Shown in pieces: positions 26,270-35,897 of a DNA stretch of 64,000 bases (the first letter of the stretch is position 1; each line of letters opens with the position of its first letter). Source of the DNA: Simplicispira hankyongi (GTDB lineage: Bacteria; Pseudomonadota; Gammaproteobacteria; Burkholderiales; Burkholderiaceae_C). The position numbers were made by a program, and so were the translations under genes. The notes beneath the pieces were generated by a model. That model was not told the origin of the DNA and ran no database searches. It saw only the letters and a program-made list of their open reading frames with translations. The stretch covers positions 107,575 through 171,574 of the forward strand of contig NZ_QXJC01000004.1 of assembly GCF_003570885.1 (NCBI RefSeq), read 5' to 3'.

Positions 26270-26339
26270 CGGCCTAGCCAATCAAATGCTACTAATTATG
26301 TAGCGCAAGACTGTTCTTCCAATTACGATAGAGCGCTTT

Positions 26340-26957
26340 TTACTTTGATTTTCTCGGCACCAAGCTACCGTGCACGGCACCCTGCAGTTCCAACACCTGG
26401 GCGATGTTGTCGTACACCAGGCCATTCGCCGTGAAACGGTCATTGCCGCGGGTCAGCGTCACCGGTTTGTTGGACCGCACCCGCTCCAACTGCGGCCACA
26501 CGTGCAGGAACTCGCCTTCAAACGCAAGCTGCGGCTGCGCCTGCCCGCGCACGCTGGGTACGGCCTCGCGCACCACCTTGGCATTCCCGAAAAGCTGCAC
26601 TTCGGAGCCATCAGCGTTGCTCAGTGCACGGTCGGCAGAGGCATGGGTGACCCGGCCGGCAGCGTCCTGCGCGCGCAGGCGCATGCGGTCGATCTCCAGC
26701 GTGTCGGTGTCTGGGTAGTGGCGGCCCATTTCACCGCGTACTTCACTGAGCAACTGCCCCTGGGGGCCAAAATTCTTGACCGAGAAACCCTGCATGAAAT
26801 AGTCCGCCTCATGGCCACGCACAGGCTCCTGCGCACCGGACGGAGCCGAAGGCGCACTGCGCACCAGCCACCAGGTGGCGAGCGCCAGCATCCCCATGAG
26901 CACGACGGGCAGGTACACCGATATGTGGTCCCACACGCGCTGCGGGCGGCTTCTCAT
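26340..26957 (-). CDS. lptC: LPS export periplasmic protein LptC
   Basis: 205 residues. A single N-terminal membrane helix (VYLPVVLMGMLALATWWLV) is followed by a periplasmic beta-jellyroll domain, with YFMQGFSVKNFGPQGQLLSEVRG and the C-terminal FTANGLVYDNIAQVLELQGAVHG typical of LptC. It receives lipopolysaccharide from LptBFG and passes it to LptA. It overlaps kdsC by four bases. Unusually, lptA and lptB do not follow it; the next gene is convergent. Confidence 0.9.
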   Translation of the reverse strand: MRSRPQRVWDHISVYLPVVLMGMLALATWWLVRSAPSAPSGAQEPVRGHEADYFMQGFSVKNFGPQGQLLSEVRGEMGRHYPDTDTLEIDRMRLRAQDAAGRVTHASADRALSNADGSEVQLFGNAKVVREAVPSVRGQAQPQLAFEGEFLHVWPQLERVRSNKPVTLTRGNDRFTANGLVYDNIAQVLELQGAVHGSLVPRKSK

Positions 26958-27517
26958 ACGCAGTAGTCGGCCAGCAGGCCAGCATAGCTGCCGCTGGCCA
27001 CCAGCAGCAGATCACAGAACTCACGTGCAGCTCCGGCACCGGCCAATGCCTGAGTGGTGTATTGGGCGCTGGCAAGGACCTCGGCGTGGGCACCCGGCGG
27101 CGCACAGGCGAAGCGGGCGCGCCGCAACACTGGCAGATCGGGCCAGTCGTCGCCCATGGCAGCCGCCTGGCCCCAAGTGAGGCCCAGCTCTGCCAGCAGG
27201 CGCTCCGCGGCCGGGCCCTTGTCTTCGGTGCCGAACACCGCATGCTGCACGCCCAGGGCGGAGAGCCGCAGGCGCAGCGGCGCAGAATCGCGCCCGGTGA
27301 TGACGGCGGGCACAATGCCGGCGCGCTGCAGCAGCTTGAGGCCATGGCCATCGAGCGTACTGAAGCGCTTGAGGGTTTCGCCAGTGTCGGTGAAATAGAT
27401 GCCCCCGTCGGTCAGCACCCCGTCCACGTCAAAAAACGCCACGCGCACGCCCTGTGCGGCCAGCAGCAGCTCAGGCGCAAAGCGCAGGGCGGGGAGGGTT
27501 GGCGCAGCGCTCTTCAT
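26954..27517 (-). CDS. kdsC: KDO-8-phosphate phosphatase KdsC
   Basis: 187 residues, HAD superfamily without cap domain. Motif I FFDVDGVLTDG holds the nucleophile and acid/base Asp; motif II VITGRDS; motif III Lys in TEDKGPA; motif IV MGDDWPDLPVL. It hydrolyses 3-deoxy-D-manno-octulosonate 8-phosphate to KDO for lipopolysaccharide. One base separates it from kdsD and it overlaps lptC, so the three form an operon. Confidence 0.95.
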   Translation of the reverse strand: MKSAAPTLPALRFAPELLLAAQGVRVAFFDVDGVLTDGGIYFTDTGETLKRFSTLDGHGLKLLQRAGIVPAVITGRDSAPLRLRLSALGVQHAVFGTEDKGPAAERLLAELGLTWGQAAAMGDDWPDLPVLRRARFACAPPGAHAEVLASAQYTTQALAGAGAAREFCDLLLVASGSYAGLLADYCV

Positions 27518-27518
27518 G

Positions 27519-28520
27519 TCAGATCACCTTGGCGCGCATCAGGTCGCGAATATGCACCACGCCCAGCAGCAGCGCATCGTCGCCGGCCACCAGCACGCTG
27601 GTGATGCCATGGGTTTCCATCAACGCCGCAGCGTCGGCCGCCAGCGCGTCGCTGCGGATGGTGCGCGGACCCGGGTGCATGAGCTGCGCGGCGGTGCAAG
27701 GGCGCAGATCGGCGCCGTTCTCGATCCGCCGGCGCAGGTCACCGTCGGTAAAAATGCCCAGAATATGGCCAGCTTGGTCCACGATGGCAGCGGCGCCCAG
27801 GCCCTTGGCGCTCATCTCGCGCATCAGTTCGCCAAATCCGGCTTCTGGGCCCACGCGCGGCAGTTCGTCGCCGCTGCGCATCACGTCGCTGACATGCGTC
27901 AGCAACTTGCGACCCAAGGCACCGCCGGGGTGTGAGCGCGCAAAGTCTTCGGCGCGGAAACCCCGTGCATCCAGCAGGGCCACGGCAAGCGCATCGCCGA
28001 GGGCCAGCTGCGCCGTGGTACTGGTGGTCGGCGCCAGGTTGAGCGGGCAGGCCTCGCGCTCGACGCTGCAGTCAAGCACGATATCGGCATGCTGCGCCAG
28101 CGCCGACTGCGGCTTGGCAGTGATCGCGACCAGTGGCGTGCCAAGCCGTCGCAGCACCGGGAGGATGGCAATCAACTCGGCGCTCTCGCCGCTGTTGGAA
28201 ATGGCCAGCACCAAATCGCCCGGGGTCACCATGCCCAGGTCGCCATGGCTGGCCTCTGCGGGGTGAACGAACAGCGCCGGGGTGCCGGTGGAGGCGAGCG
28301 TGGCGGCTATTTTGCGCCCCACATGCCCGCTTTTGCCCATTCCCATGACCACCACGCGCCCCGTCGTGTGCAGCATGGCACGCACCGCGTCGGGGAACGC
28401 GCCGGTGAGCGATTCACCCAGGCGCTGCAGAGCAGCCGACTCAATTTCAAAGGTCTCACGACCAAGTCGCAGGGCTTGCTGCGGGTCGAAAGGGCGCTCG
28501 GAGGCGTGGGCAGCGTGCAT
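27519..28520 (-). CDS. kdsD: Arabinose-5-phosphate isomerase KdsD
   Basis: 333 residues. SIS domain (about 40-180) with VMGMGKSGHVGRKIAATLASTG and ISNSGESAEL, followed by two CBS domains (about 210-330; VMRSGDELP, HPGPRTIRSDALAADA). It converts ribulose 5-phosphate to arabinose 5-phosphate, the first step to KDO. It is the first gene of the kdsD-kdsC-lptC operon and divergent from the Kef-type antiporter gene, with a 39-base gap that must hold both promoters or parts of them. Confidence 0.95.
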   Translation of the reverse strand: MHAAHASERPFDPQQALRLGRETFEIESAALQRLGESLTGAFPDAVRAMLHTTGRVVVMGMGKSGHVGRKIAATLASTGTPALFVHPAEASHGDLGMVTPGDLVLAISNSGESAELIAILPVLRRLGTPLVAITAKPQSALAQHADIVLDCSVEREACPLNLAPTTSTTAQLALGDALAVALLDARGFRAEDFARSHPGGALGRKLLTHVSDVMRSGDELPRVGPEAGFGELMREMSAKGLGAAAIVDQAGHILGIFTDGDLRRRIENGADLRPCTAAQLMHPGPRTIRSDALAADAAALMETHGITSVLVAGDDALLLGVVHIRDLMRAKVI

Positions 28521-28559
28521 CGGCCAATTCTATCGGTGGCGCTCCGCTAGCATTGCACC

Positions 28560-30545
28560 ATGTCCAGCCTTGCGCTCACACTTCTCTATCTGCTTGCCGC
28601 AGTGCTGGGCGTAGTCGTGTGCCGAAGCCTGCGACTGCCCCCCATGCTCGGCTACCTGGTGGCAGGAGTACTGATCGGGCCCCATGCGCTGGCGCTGGCG
28701 CGCAATTCCGACAGCGTGCGCCATCTGGGCGAATTCGGCGTCGTGTTCCTGATGTTTGCCATTGGCCTGGAATTCAGCCTGCCCAAGCTGCGCGCCATGC
28801 ACCGCCAGGTGTTCGGGCTGGGTCTGCTACAGGTGACGCTGACCATGGCCCTGGGGTTTGGCGGGACCTTGTTCCTGGCCAAGTACCTGGGCGGAGTCTG
28901 GGATGTGGGGTGGCAGACCGCACTGGCACTCGCCGGCGTACTGGCCATGAGCAGCACGGCCATTGTGGTCAAGCTGATGTCCGAACGTGCCGAGCTGGAG
29001 AGCGAGCACGGGCGCAATGTCATGGGCATCCTGTTGTTCCAGGATCTGGCGGTCGTCCCGCTGCTGGTGCTGGTCCCGGCGCTGGGGTCGTCGCCCGACA
29101 ACCTGCTGAGCGCGCTGGGCCTGGCCTTGCTCAAGGCCATTGTGCTGGTAACGGTGCTGTTAACGGGCGGGCAAGGCGTGATGCGCCGGTGGCTCACGCT
29201 GGTGGCACGGCGCAAGAGCGACGAGCTGTTCATGCTCAATCTTCTGCTCATCACGCTGGGCCTGGCGTGGCTGACCGACCTTGCGGGCTTGAGCCTAGCC
29301 CTCGGGGCCTTCATTGCTGGCGTACTGGTGTCGGAAACCGAATACCGGCACCAGGTGGGGACGGACATTCGCCCTTTCCACGACGTGCTGCTGGGCCTGT
29401 TCTTCATCACCATCGGAATGATGCTCGACTGGCACATCCTGCTCGAACAGGGATGGCTGGTGCTGGGCCTGGTGGTTGTGCCGCTGGCGCTCAAGCTGCT
29501 CATCATCCTGCTGCTGGCGCGCCTCACGGGGGCCAGCACGGGCGTGGCGCTGCGCACCGGGTTGTACCTGGCTCAGGCGGGCGAATTCGGCTTCGTGCTG
29601 CTCTCGCTGACCCTGCAAAACAACCTGCTGCGTCCGGCGCTCATGAACCCCATCCTCGCGGCCATGGTGCTGTCGATGCTGGCCACACCCTTTCTGATTT
29701 TGTACAGCAACCGCATCGTCATGCGCCTGGTGGCGAGTGACTGGCTTTTGCAATCGCTGCAGATGACAACCATTGCGCGCAAGTCGATTGACACCAACGG
29801 ACACGTGATCATTTGCGGCTATGGCCGTTGCGGACAAAACCTGGCGCGCATGCTTGAGCGCGAATCGATACCGTACCTGGCACTGGACCTCGACCCGGAC
29901 CGCGTACGCCAGGCCGCTGCCGCGGGTGACAAGGTGGTGTACGGCGACGCCACACGCCTGCAGGCCTTGATGGCGGCGGGCCTGGTACGCGCCAGTGCGG
30001 TGGCCATCACCTACCTGGAACTACCTGCGGCGCTCAAGGTGCTCGCCAATACGCGTACGCATGCACCGCACGTTCCGGTGGTCGTACGCACCCAGGACGA
30101 TCTGCACCTGGAAAAATTGCGCGAAGCCGGCGCAACGGAAGTGGTGCCCGAGGCTATCGAGGGCTCGCTGATGCTGGCCAGCCACGCACTGGCGCTGGTG
30201 GGCGTCCCCATGCGGCGCGTGATCCGCTCCGTGCAGGACCAGCGCGAAGCGCGCTACCAGTTGCTGCGTGGCTACTTTCATGGTGCGGACGACGACACCT
30301 CCGCCGAGCGCGAACAGGCACGCCTGGCGACGCTGACGCTGCCTACGGGGGCGGCCACGCTGGGACAGGCATTGGGGACACTCCATTTGCCCGATCTGGG
30401 GGTGAGCGTGGTGAATCTGCGCAATCGCCTGGGCCATGCACTCAGCGTGAGCGAGGCGGCTGTACTGGCCGAAGGCGACACCCTGGTGCTTTCGGGCGCG
30501 CCGCCCGCGCTGGCACTGGCAGAGGAGCGGCTACTGCGCGGCTGA
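28560..30545 (+). CDS. Kef/YbaL-type monovalent cation:proton antiporter
   Basis: 661 residues, CPA2 family. About thirteen membrane helices (1-385), with LGEFGVVFLMFAIGLEFSLPKL and FQDLAVVPLLVLVP typical of KefB/C; then a RCK (TrkA-N) domain from about 415 starting HVIICGYGRCGQNLARML, and a C-terminal RCK-C-like region. It should exchange potassium or sodium for protons under control of a nucleotide or thiol ligand of the RCK domain. KefB/KefC pairs need an ancillary KefF/G, not seen here; YbaL-like is equally possible. Confidence 0.88.
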   Translation: MSSLALTLLYLLAAVLGVVVCRSLRLPPMLGYLVAGVLIGPHALALARNSDSVRHLGEFGVVFLMFAIGLEFSLPKLRAMHRQVFGLGLLQVTLTMALGFGGTLFLAKYLGGVWDVGWQTALALAGVLAMSSTAIVVKLMSERAELESEHGRNVMGILLFQDLAVVPLLVLVPALGSSPDNLLSALGLALLKAIVLVTVLLTGGQGVMRRWLTLVARRKSDELFMLNLLLITLGLAWLTDLAGLSLALGAFIAGVLVSETEYRHQVGTDIRPFHDVLLGLFFITIGMMLDWHILLEQGWLVLGLVVVPLALKLLIILLLARLTGASTGVALRTGLYLAQAGEFGFVLLSLTLQNNLLRPALMNPILAAMVLSMLATPFLILYSNRIVMRLVASDWLLQSLQMTTIARKSIDTNGHVIICGYGRCGQNLARMLERESIPYLALDLDPDRVRQAAAAGDKVVYGDATRLQALMAAGLVRASAVAITYLELPAALKVLANTRTHAPHVPVVVRTQDDLHLEKLREAGATEVVPEAIEGSLMLASHALALVGVPMRRVIRSVQDQREARYQLLRGYFHGADDDTSAEREQARLATLTLPTGAATLGQALGTLHLPDLGVSVVNLRNRLGHALSVSEAAVLAEGDTLVLSGAPPALALAEERLLRG

Positions 30546-30556
30546 GTGCGCCGCCA

Positions 30557-33500
30557 CTATGGCTGCAGCAAGGCCTCAGCAGGACCTGGGCGCCCGAACA
30601 AATACCCCTGAAAGCAGCGGCAGCCATTGTTCAGCAGAAACTGCCGCTGGCCTTCGGTCTCCACTCCCTCGGCCACTACATCGAGCCCCAGGCTCTGCGC
30701 CAGCGTGACAATGGTGCAGGCGATGGCGGCATCGTTGGGGTCGGTCAACACATCGCGCACAAAGCTCTGGTCAATCTTGAGCTGGTCCAGCGGCAAGCGC
30801 TTGAGGTAGGTCAGGCTCGAATACCCGGTGCCGAAATCATCTAGGGAAAACCCCACGCCCCGGCTGCGCAGGACCTGCATCTTGGCGATGCAATCCTCTA
30901 CATCGTGCAGCAGCAGGCTTTCGGTGAGTTCGAGCTTGAGCAGGGCCGGCTGTGCTCCCGTTTCCTGAAGGATGGCGAGCACTTGCTCGACAAAGCCAGG
31001 GTGGCGAAACTCGTGCGCACTGACATTCACCGAGACCGTCCAGTGCGCGCTGGCCGCATGGGCAGCCCAGCGTGCGAGTTGCTCGCAAGCGCTACGCAGG
31101 ACAGCACGGCCCAGCGGCAGGATCAAACCGGTCTGCTCAGCCAGACCGATGAACTCCATCGGTGGCACCAGCCCACGCTGCGGATGCTGCCAGCGCACCA
31201 GTGCCTCCGCCCCGAGCACACGGTTGTCTGCGTCGACCAGGCGCTGGTAGTGCACAAGAAATTCGGACCGCGCCAACGCCTGCCGCAGATCCGCTTCAAG
31301 CAGCGAGCGCGCCGATGCCGTGGCCTGCATCTGCGGATCAAAGAAGCACAGCGTATTGCGCCCCTGCGCCTTGGCCTCGTACATGGCGAGGTCGGCTCGC
31401 TTGAGCAGATCCTGCGGCGTTCCAGAGGCCGAGTCAACCAGCGCGATGCCAATGCTGGGGGTGCTGTGGATGGAGCGACCTTCGATCTCGTAGCTTTGGT
31501 TCAGGCGGGCGAGAATTTTGAGCGCCACGACCTCCACTTCCTGCGCCGCGTCCTGGGCCTTCCCGCTCAGGCCCTGGAGGATGACGACAAATTCATCTCC
31601 ACCTAGCCGGGCGACGGTGTCCGAGGCGCGCACGCCTTCGGACAAGCGCTGGCCCACCTCTGCGAGGAGCCGGTCGCCCCATTCATGCCCCAGCGTGTCG
31701 TTGATGTCCTTGAAATTGTCCAGATCCAGGAACAACAGTGCAGCCTGGCTGTTGACTCGCTTGCACTGAGCAAGCACCTGGCCCAGTCGGTCCAGCAACA
31801 GGCGGCGATTGGGCAGGCCTGTGAGATCGTCGAAAAACGCCAACTGCTCGATTTTGGCCTCAGCACGCTTGCGCTCGGTAATATCGCGCGCGATACCGCG
31901 GTAGCCGGTGAATTGGCCCGCCTCGTCGAATATCGGCTCACCGCTGAGCGCCGCCCAGAACGTGGTCACGCCAGAATTGGCGTTCTGTATCTCGAAATCA
32001 TGGAAGACCTTGTGCGCATTGAGCCGCCGGCGGTAGGCTGCCATCGCAGCCGAAGGGACTTGCACCGTCGCCATTTCCCACAAGCGCTTGCCGTACAACT
32101 GGTCTTCAGAGATGCCCAGATCCGCGCGGATATTGCCCTCCAGCCGTGTCAGGCGAAATTCGGCATCGCACTCCCAGTACCAATCGGAGGACAGTTGCGT
32201 GAGGCTGCGCCAGCGCGCTTCGCTCTGGCGCAGCGCGTCCTGTGTGACGAGGTAGTCGGTGACGTCGGCAAATGTGCGCACGCGTCCGCCACCTGGAAGC
32301 AGGCGGGTGCGCACTTCCAGATAGCGCCCCTCCATCGTCTTGCGGATATAGAGTGGCGGCATGTCCCCCAGTTGGGCCTGCGCGGCAGACTCGGAGGCGA
32401 CATAGCTGCGCGCATTCGGCTCAATCAGTTCGAACCCCACACCAAAGTCGCCGCGCTCCCGCTGAAAGCTCACGATCTCGCTCATATGGGGTTGGCGATC
32501 GAGCAGTTCCTGAGGCAGATCCAGAAGCTCGCGGTAGCGCTGGTTGTGCACGCGCACGAATCCCTGCTCGTCCACATTGGAAATGCCCTGGGAGACGCTG
32601 GCCAGCGTCACTTCGAGCGCCTGGCTCTTGGTGGCCAGCTCAGCACTGGTGCGCGCCAGCTGCGCCTCCATCGCCCGGCGTTCCCGGTCGGCGCGCCGCG
32701 CCATTTCCAACTGCCCCACGGTGTTGAGCAGCGGCTGCAGAAAGCTCACATCTGCCGTGAGATAGCCCTCGGCGCGGTTGGCCACACCCGCCAGCGCAAC
32801 GACCTCGCCTCCTGCCAGAATGGGCAAGGCCATAAAGGAGTGCAGCGGCGGGTGGCCGGGCGGCAATCCGCCGGCACGCGGATCACTCGCGGGATCGTTG
32901 CTGATCAGGGGCACAGCCCCCTCAAGCGCAGCACCCAGCAGCGAGTGGGGATTGTTAAAGACCATGCCTCCCGCATCGAGTTGCGCAAGCTTTCTTCGTG
33001 ATGGCACGTCCCAGGCAATGTCGGTAATGGCGTGGATGCGCAGTTGCTTTGCACCTGAGGGCGCTGCTTCCACCTGGCCAACGAAGCCCAGCGGACTCTG
33101 CGTCAACACCAGCATTTCGTGAAGAAGGGTTTCAAAAGCATCCCGGGGCGTTGCACTGGCAATGAACAAGGCCTGGGCCTTGAAAATCGCTTGCAACAAG
33201 CGGTGCTGGCGCGCGAGCAGCTGTTCGGCGGCTTCCCGGGACTTCGCGCTGCGGCTGCGCTCGAGCACGGCTTCGATTTGCGAAGGGAGGGTGAGCAGGT
33301 ACTGACAGGCCGGGTCGTGCACAAAAAAATCGGCAAACCCGTGGCGCAAGGCATGGGCCGCCTGCGACTCGGCACCCGCCGGTACCGCGATCAGGGCTGG
33401 GGTCCCCGCCAGAGCCGCCAACGCATCGTAGGCAGCACCGTCCGACAGGCGGTAGGACACCAGCGCCACATCAAAACGGCGCTGCTGGAGGATTTCTCGT

Positions 33501-33619
33501 GCCTCACGAAGCGTGCGTGCGCGCTGGACGTCCCAGGCAAGCCAGGATTCGGCCAGTGCCCCGTGCACCTGGTCGGCGTAGTCGTCGCTGCTTTCGACAA
33601 GAAGAACAGAAACGGTCAT
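30557..33619 (-). CDS. REC-GAF-PAS-PAS-GGDEF-EAL cyclic-di-GMP protein
   Basis: 1020 residues, cytoplasmic. Order: receiver-like domain (about 1-115), GAF (about 150-310), PAS with VSQGISNVDEQGFVRVHNQRY (about 345-450), second PAS (about 470-590), GGDEF (about 600-760), EAL (about 770-1015). The GGDEF loop LGGDEF is intact, with the inhibitory site RASD five residues before it; EAL is intact (GAEALVRW, DDFGTGYSSL). So both synthesis and hydrolysis of cyclic-di-GMP are possible. The receiver is degenerate: Ser replaces the expected phospho-acceptor Asp (ALVSYRLSDG). The start at 33619 precedes the receiver domain. Confidence 0.9.
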   Translation of the reverse strand: MTVSVLLVESSDDYADQVHGALAESWLAWDVQRARTLREAREILQQRRFDVALVSYRLSDGAAYDALAALAGTPALIAVPAGAESQAAHALRHGFADFFVHDPACQYLLTLPSQIEAVLERSRSAKSREAAEQLLARQHRLLQAIFKAQALFIASATPRDAFETLLHEMLVLTQSPLGFVGQVEAAPSGAKQLRIHAITDIAWDVPSRRKLAQLDAGGMVFNNPHSLLGAALEGAVPLISNDPASDPRAGGLPPGHPPLHSFMALPILAGGEVVALAGVANRAEGYLTADVSFLQPLLNTVGQLEMARRADRERRAMEAQLARTSAELATKSQALEVTLASVSQGISNVDEQGFVRVHNQRYRELLDLPQELLDRQPHMSEIVSFQRERGDFGVGFELIEPNARSYVASESAAQAQLGDMPPLYIRKTMEGRYLEVRTRLLPGGGRVRTFADVTDYLVTQDALRQSEARWRSLTQLSSDWYWECDAEFRLTRLEGNIRADLGISEDQLYGKRLWEMATVQVPSAAMAAYRRRLNAHKVFHDFEIQNANSGVTTFWAALSGEPIFDEAGQFTGYRGIARDITERKRAEAKIEQLAFFDDLTGLPNRRLLLDRLGQVLAQCKRVNSQAALLFLDLDNFKDINDTLGHEWGDRLLAEVGQRLSEGVRASDTVARLGGDEFVVILQGLSGKAQDAAQEVEVVALKILARLNQSYEIEGRSIHSTPSIGIALVDSASGTPQDLLKRADLAMYEAKAQGRNTLCFFDPQMQATASARSLLEADLRQALARSEFLVHYQRLVDADNRVLGAEALVRWQHPQRGLVPPMEFIGLAEQTGLILPLGRAVLRSACEQLARWAAHAASAHWTVSVNVSAHEFRHPGFVEQVLAILQETGAQPALLKLELTESLLLHDVEDCIAKMQVLRSRGVGFSLDDFGTGYSSLTYLKRLPLDQLKIDQSFVRDVLTDPNDAAIACTIVTLAQSLGLDVVAEGVETEGQRQFLLNNGCRCFQGYLFGRPGPAEALLQP

Positions 33620-33770
33620 GGGCTTTTGGGGTACGCGCGGACTCGCATTACCAAAGTCATTATGGGCGCTTTGCCACACACTTTGACAAGTGGCGGGTGC
33701 ACAACGGTTCACTACACTGCCCGCTGGCACAGGCCATCAGCACCCGCGGATTTCATTGCAAACTCTCGCC

Positions 33771-34325
33771 ATGCCCACACCCAGCTTTTCCGACTACCTG
33801 CGCCAGCACATCCGTACCGTACCGGACTGGCCCGCCCCAGGCGTGCAGTTTCGCGATATCACGCCGCTGCTGCAGGATCCCCAGGTGTTTCGCGTGCTGA
33901 TAGACGCCTTCGTGCAGCGCTACATGCAGCGTGACTTGCGGCCAGACGCAGTGGCAGGCCTCGACGCGCGCGGCTTCATCCTGGGCGCGGTGGTGGCCTA
34001 CGAACTGGGCGTGGGCTTTGTGCCGATCCGCAAAAAGGGCAAGCTGCCCTTTACCACCGTCGAGGAAACCTACGAGCTCGAATACGGCAGTGCAACGGTG
34101 GAACTGCACACCGATGCCGTGCAGGCTGGCGACCGGGTGTTGCTGATCGACGACTTGATCGCCACCGGCGGCACCATGATGGCGGGGAAAAAGCTGTTGG
34201 AAAAGCTCGGCGCTCAGGTGGTGGAAGGCGCCTGCATTGTCGATCTGCCCGAACTGGGAGGCTCTGCACGACTGCGCCAGGCGGGGCTGCGCCTATATAC
34301 GCTGGTGGATTTCGCCGGGCATTGA
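33771..34325 (+). CDS. apt: Adenine phosphoribosyltransferase
   Basis: 184 residues. The PRPP-binding motif [14 protein letters not shown] is present, with [14 protein letters not shown] and [18 protein letters not shown] typical of Apt. It salvages adenine to AMP. The ATG at 33771 is chosen by alignment to the usual N-terminus ([18 protein letters not shown]). It stands alone between the cyclic-di-GMP gene (divergent) and a convergent gene of unknown function. Confidence 0.95.
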   Translation: MPTPSFSDYLRQHIRTVPDWPAPGVQFRDITPLLQDPQVFRVLIDAFVQRYMQRDLRPDAVAGLDARGFILGAVVAYELGVGFVPIRKKGKLPFTTVEETYELEYGSATVELHTDAVQAGDRVLLIDDLIATGGTMMAGKKLLEKLGAQVVEGACIVDLPELGGSARLRQAGLRLYTLVDFAGH

Positions 34326-34340
34326 ACGCGCCGGCAATGG

Positions 34341-35105
34341 TCACAAATCGCCGTACTGCGTGCCACTCAAGTCCGGGCCACGGGGTTCTGTGTGCGGCAT
34401 TTCCGTGTCGGCAAAATCATCTGCCGTGGGGCGCCGCAACGGCCCCGTGCGCACTGCGACCCCCGGCAGATTGGACCGTTGCGGCGAAGCGCCCAGGGCC
34501 TTTTTGAAGGCTTCGACTTCGTCCGCGGCAATCGGGTCAAAGGGCGCCGGCGCGGGACGTGCGGCGGCGCGTACCGGCGCCACGACCGGGGGGTGCGTCG
34601 GCTGCGGCGCTACCGGGGCGTTGGCCGCGACCGGTCGCTGCGCTGCAGCCGCTTTCTGTGGAATGCCCACGGCGACGTGGTCGTTGATCCGCCAATAGAC
34701 GGCCGTCACCGCAATGTCGTAGCGCGACTTGGCCGTCTGCGCAATCAGCGCCTCGATTTCGCTCAGCCTGGCGGTATCCCCGCCAAACTCGCGCGCCAGA
34801 TCCATCATGACGAGAAACTGGCTGCCACGCTGGTCCAGCGAGAGCACCTTGAATTTGTAGCTGGCCGAGAGCACGCCGGCACGCACCATGGCGTCGCGCA
34901 CGACGGTGTAGAGCAGTTCGCGCCGCTCCATGCGCTCATTCTTGCGATTGGCCGCATGGTCCATGGGGACAGGCTCGGGCATTTGGCGCCCATTGCGGCC
35001 CGGTACGAGGGGCACCGTGGCGTCGGCATTCAGAAGGCCCGAAGGTTCAAGATTGCGTGCACCGACCGGCGTCTGCTTTCGGGTGAACCAGCTCAGAATG
35101 GACAT
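34341..35105 (-). CDS. Conserved-type protein of unknown function
   Basis: 254 residues, not recognised. The N-terminal part (residues 1-55) is polar; residues about 58-160 look like a globular domain (RRELLYTVVRDAMVRAGVLSA, FKVLSLDQRGSQFLVMMDLA, RYDIAVTAVYWRIND); residues about 165-205 are Pro/Ala-rich; the C-terminus is acidic and polar. No signal peptide or membrane helix. Codon use resembles the neighbours, so it is probably a real, ordinary gene. It is monocistronic, convergent with apt. No role can be assigned. Confidence 0.7.
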   Translation of the reverse strand: MSILSWFTRKQTPVGARNLEPSGLLNADATVPLVPGRNGRQMPEPVPMDHAANRKNERMERRELLYTVVRDAMVRAGVLSASYKFKVLSLDQRGSQFLVMMDLAREFGGDTARLSEIEALIAQTAKSRYDIAVTAVYWRINDHVAVGIPQKAAAAQRPVAANAPVAPQPTHPPVVAPVRAAARPAPAPFDPIAADEVEAFKKALGASPQRSNLPGVAVRTGPLRRPTADDFADTEMPHTEPRGPDLSGTQYGDL

Positions 35106-35330
35106 TGTTGTACTTTCTTCAACCTAAATGGGCCGCAGATGGCGTGCGCACCGCTGTATGCGGGCCGAGTTTAGGTCATGGCAGCCTGTATGGCGATAGG
35201 CGCTATGTCAGATAAACGGTCAATAAGGCACCCGACAGCATGTAGCCCCCATCAAGCATGCAGGGGCACAGCAATACACCGAAGCCGCCTTCGCGGACCA
35301 GCGCCACCGCAGTCGGCGTGAATCCAGCGC

Positions 35331-35822
35331 TCAGGTCGTCGCGATGCGGCGGCGGCGATTGCCCATGCGCTTGGCTATCACCGCCCCAACCGCCATGGCG
35401 AGGTGCAGCGCAATGGCGGGCTGGCGGTTGCTCAGTTCGGTAAAGCGCATCGCCGTCAAACTCCAGAGCTTGCAAGGCGCCGTGGCCTGCACGGTGGCGC
35501 TGCGCGGTCGGTGCGAGAAAAACGCGCCTTCGCCAACCACCGAGCCGGCCGTGACGATGGCCAGGCGCAGGCGCTCCTTTTCGTCCTCGTAGTGCACGCT
35601 GAGGCTGCCGCTCTCGACAAAGTACAAAGTGCGCTCGGAGGCCCCCTGCATGAACAAGGTCTGGCCTGCGGCGAGCGTCATGGGCTGGATGTAGGCCGAC
35701 AGCAAGTTCCAATCGGCAGTATTCAGCGGATTGCTCAGACTGTCCTCGGCGGTGGCTTGAATAATGGCGTTGATCAGGCCGCTTAAATCGAGCTTGATCG
35801 TGGAGGGCATTGGAGCATTCAT
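35331..35822 (-). CDS. Cyclic nucleotide-binding (CRP-like sensor) domain protein
   Basis: 163 residues. A single cNMP-binding beta-barrel: LAAGQTLFMQGASERTLYFVESGSLSVHYE, then GSVVGEGAFFSHRPRSATVQA with the phosphate-binding-cassette-like segment, and LWSLTAMRFTEL. No helix-turn-helix follows, so it is not a classical CRP regulator; it may sense a nucleotide for a partner. The ligand is unknown. Starts at 35822 and 35810 are both possible. The 225 bases behind it (35106-35330) hold no gene I can support. Confidence 0.75.
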   Translation of the reverse strand: MNAPMPSTIKLDLSGLINAIIQATAEDSLSNPLNTADWNLLSAYIQPMTLAAGQTLFMQGASERTLYFVESGSLSVHYEDEKERLRLAIVTAGSVVGEGAFFSHRPRSATVQATAPCKLWSLTAMRFTELSNRQPAIALHLAMAVGAVIAKRMGNRRRRIATT

Positions 35823-35897
35823 GATCCATTGACGCTACCGCGAATGCGGAATGCGCACAAGCCGGCGTTACGGTCGCTTACAAGCGGGTTTTCGCGG

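Noticed and set aside
26276..26339. AT-rich sequence with TAGCGC and GAGCGC resembling the AGCGCT repeat
   Set aside because: Arms do not pair well and spacing differs from the clear copies, so I did not list it as a family member.
35203..35340. Protein-like tail GFTPTAVALVREGGFGVLLCP... in another frame behind the cyclic-nucleotide-binding gene
   Set aside because: It could be a remnant or a frameshifted extension, but it is short, lacks a start and matches no family I know.
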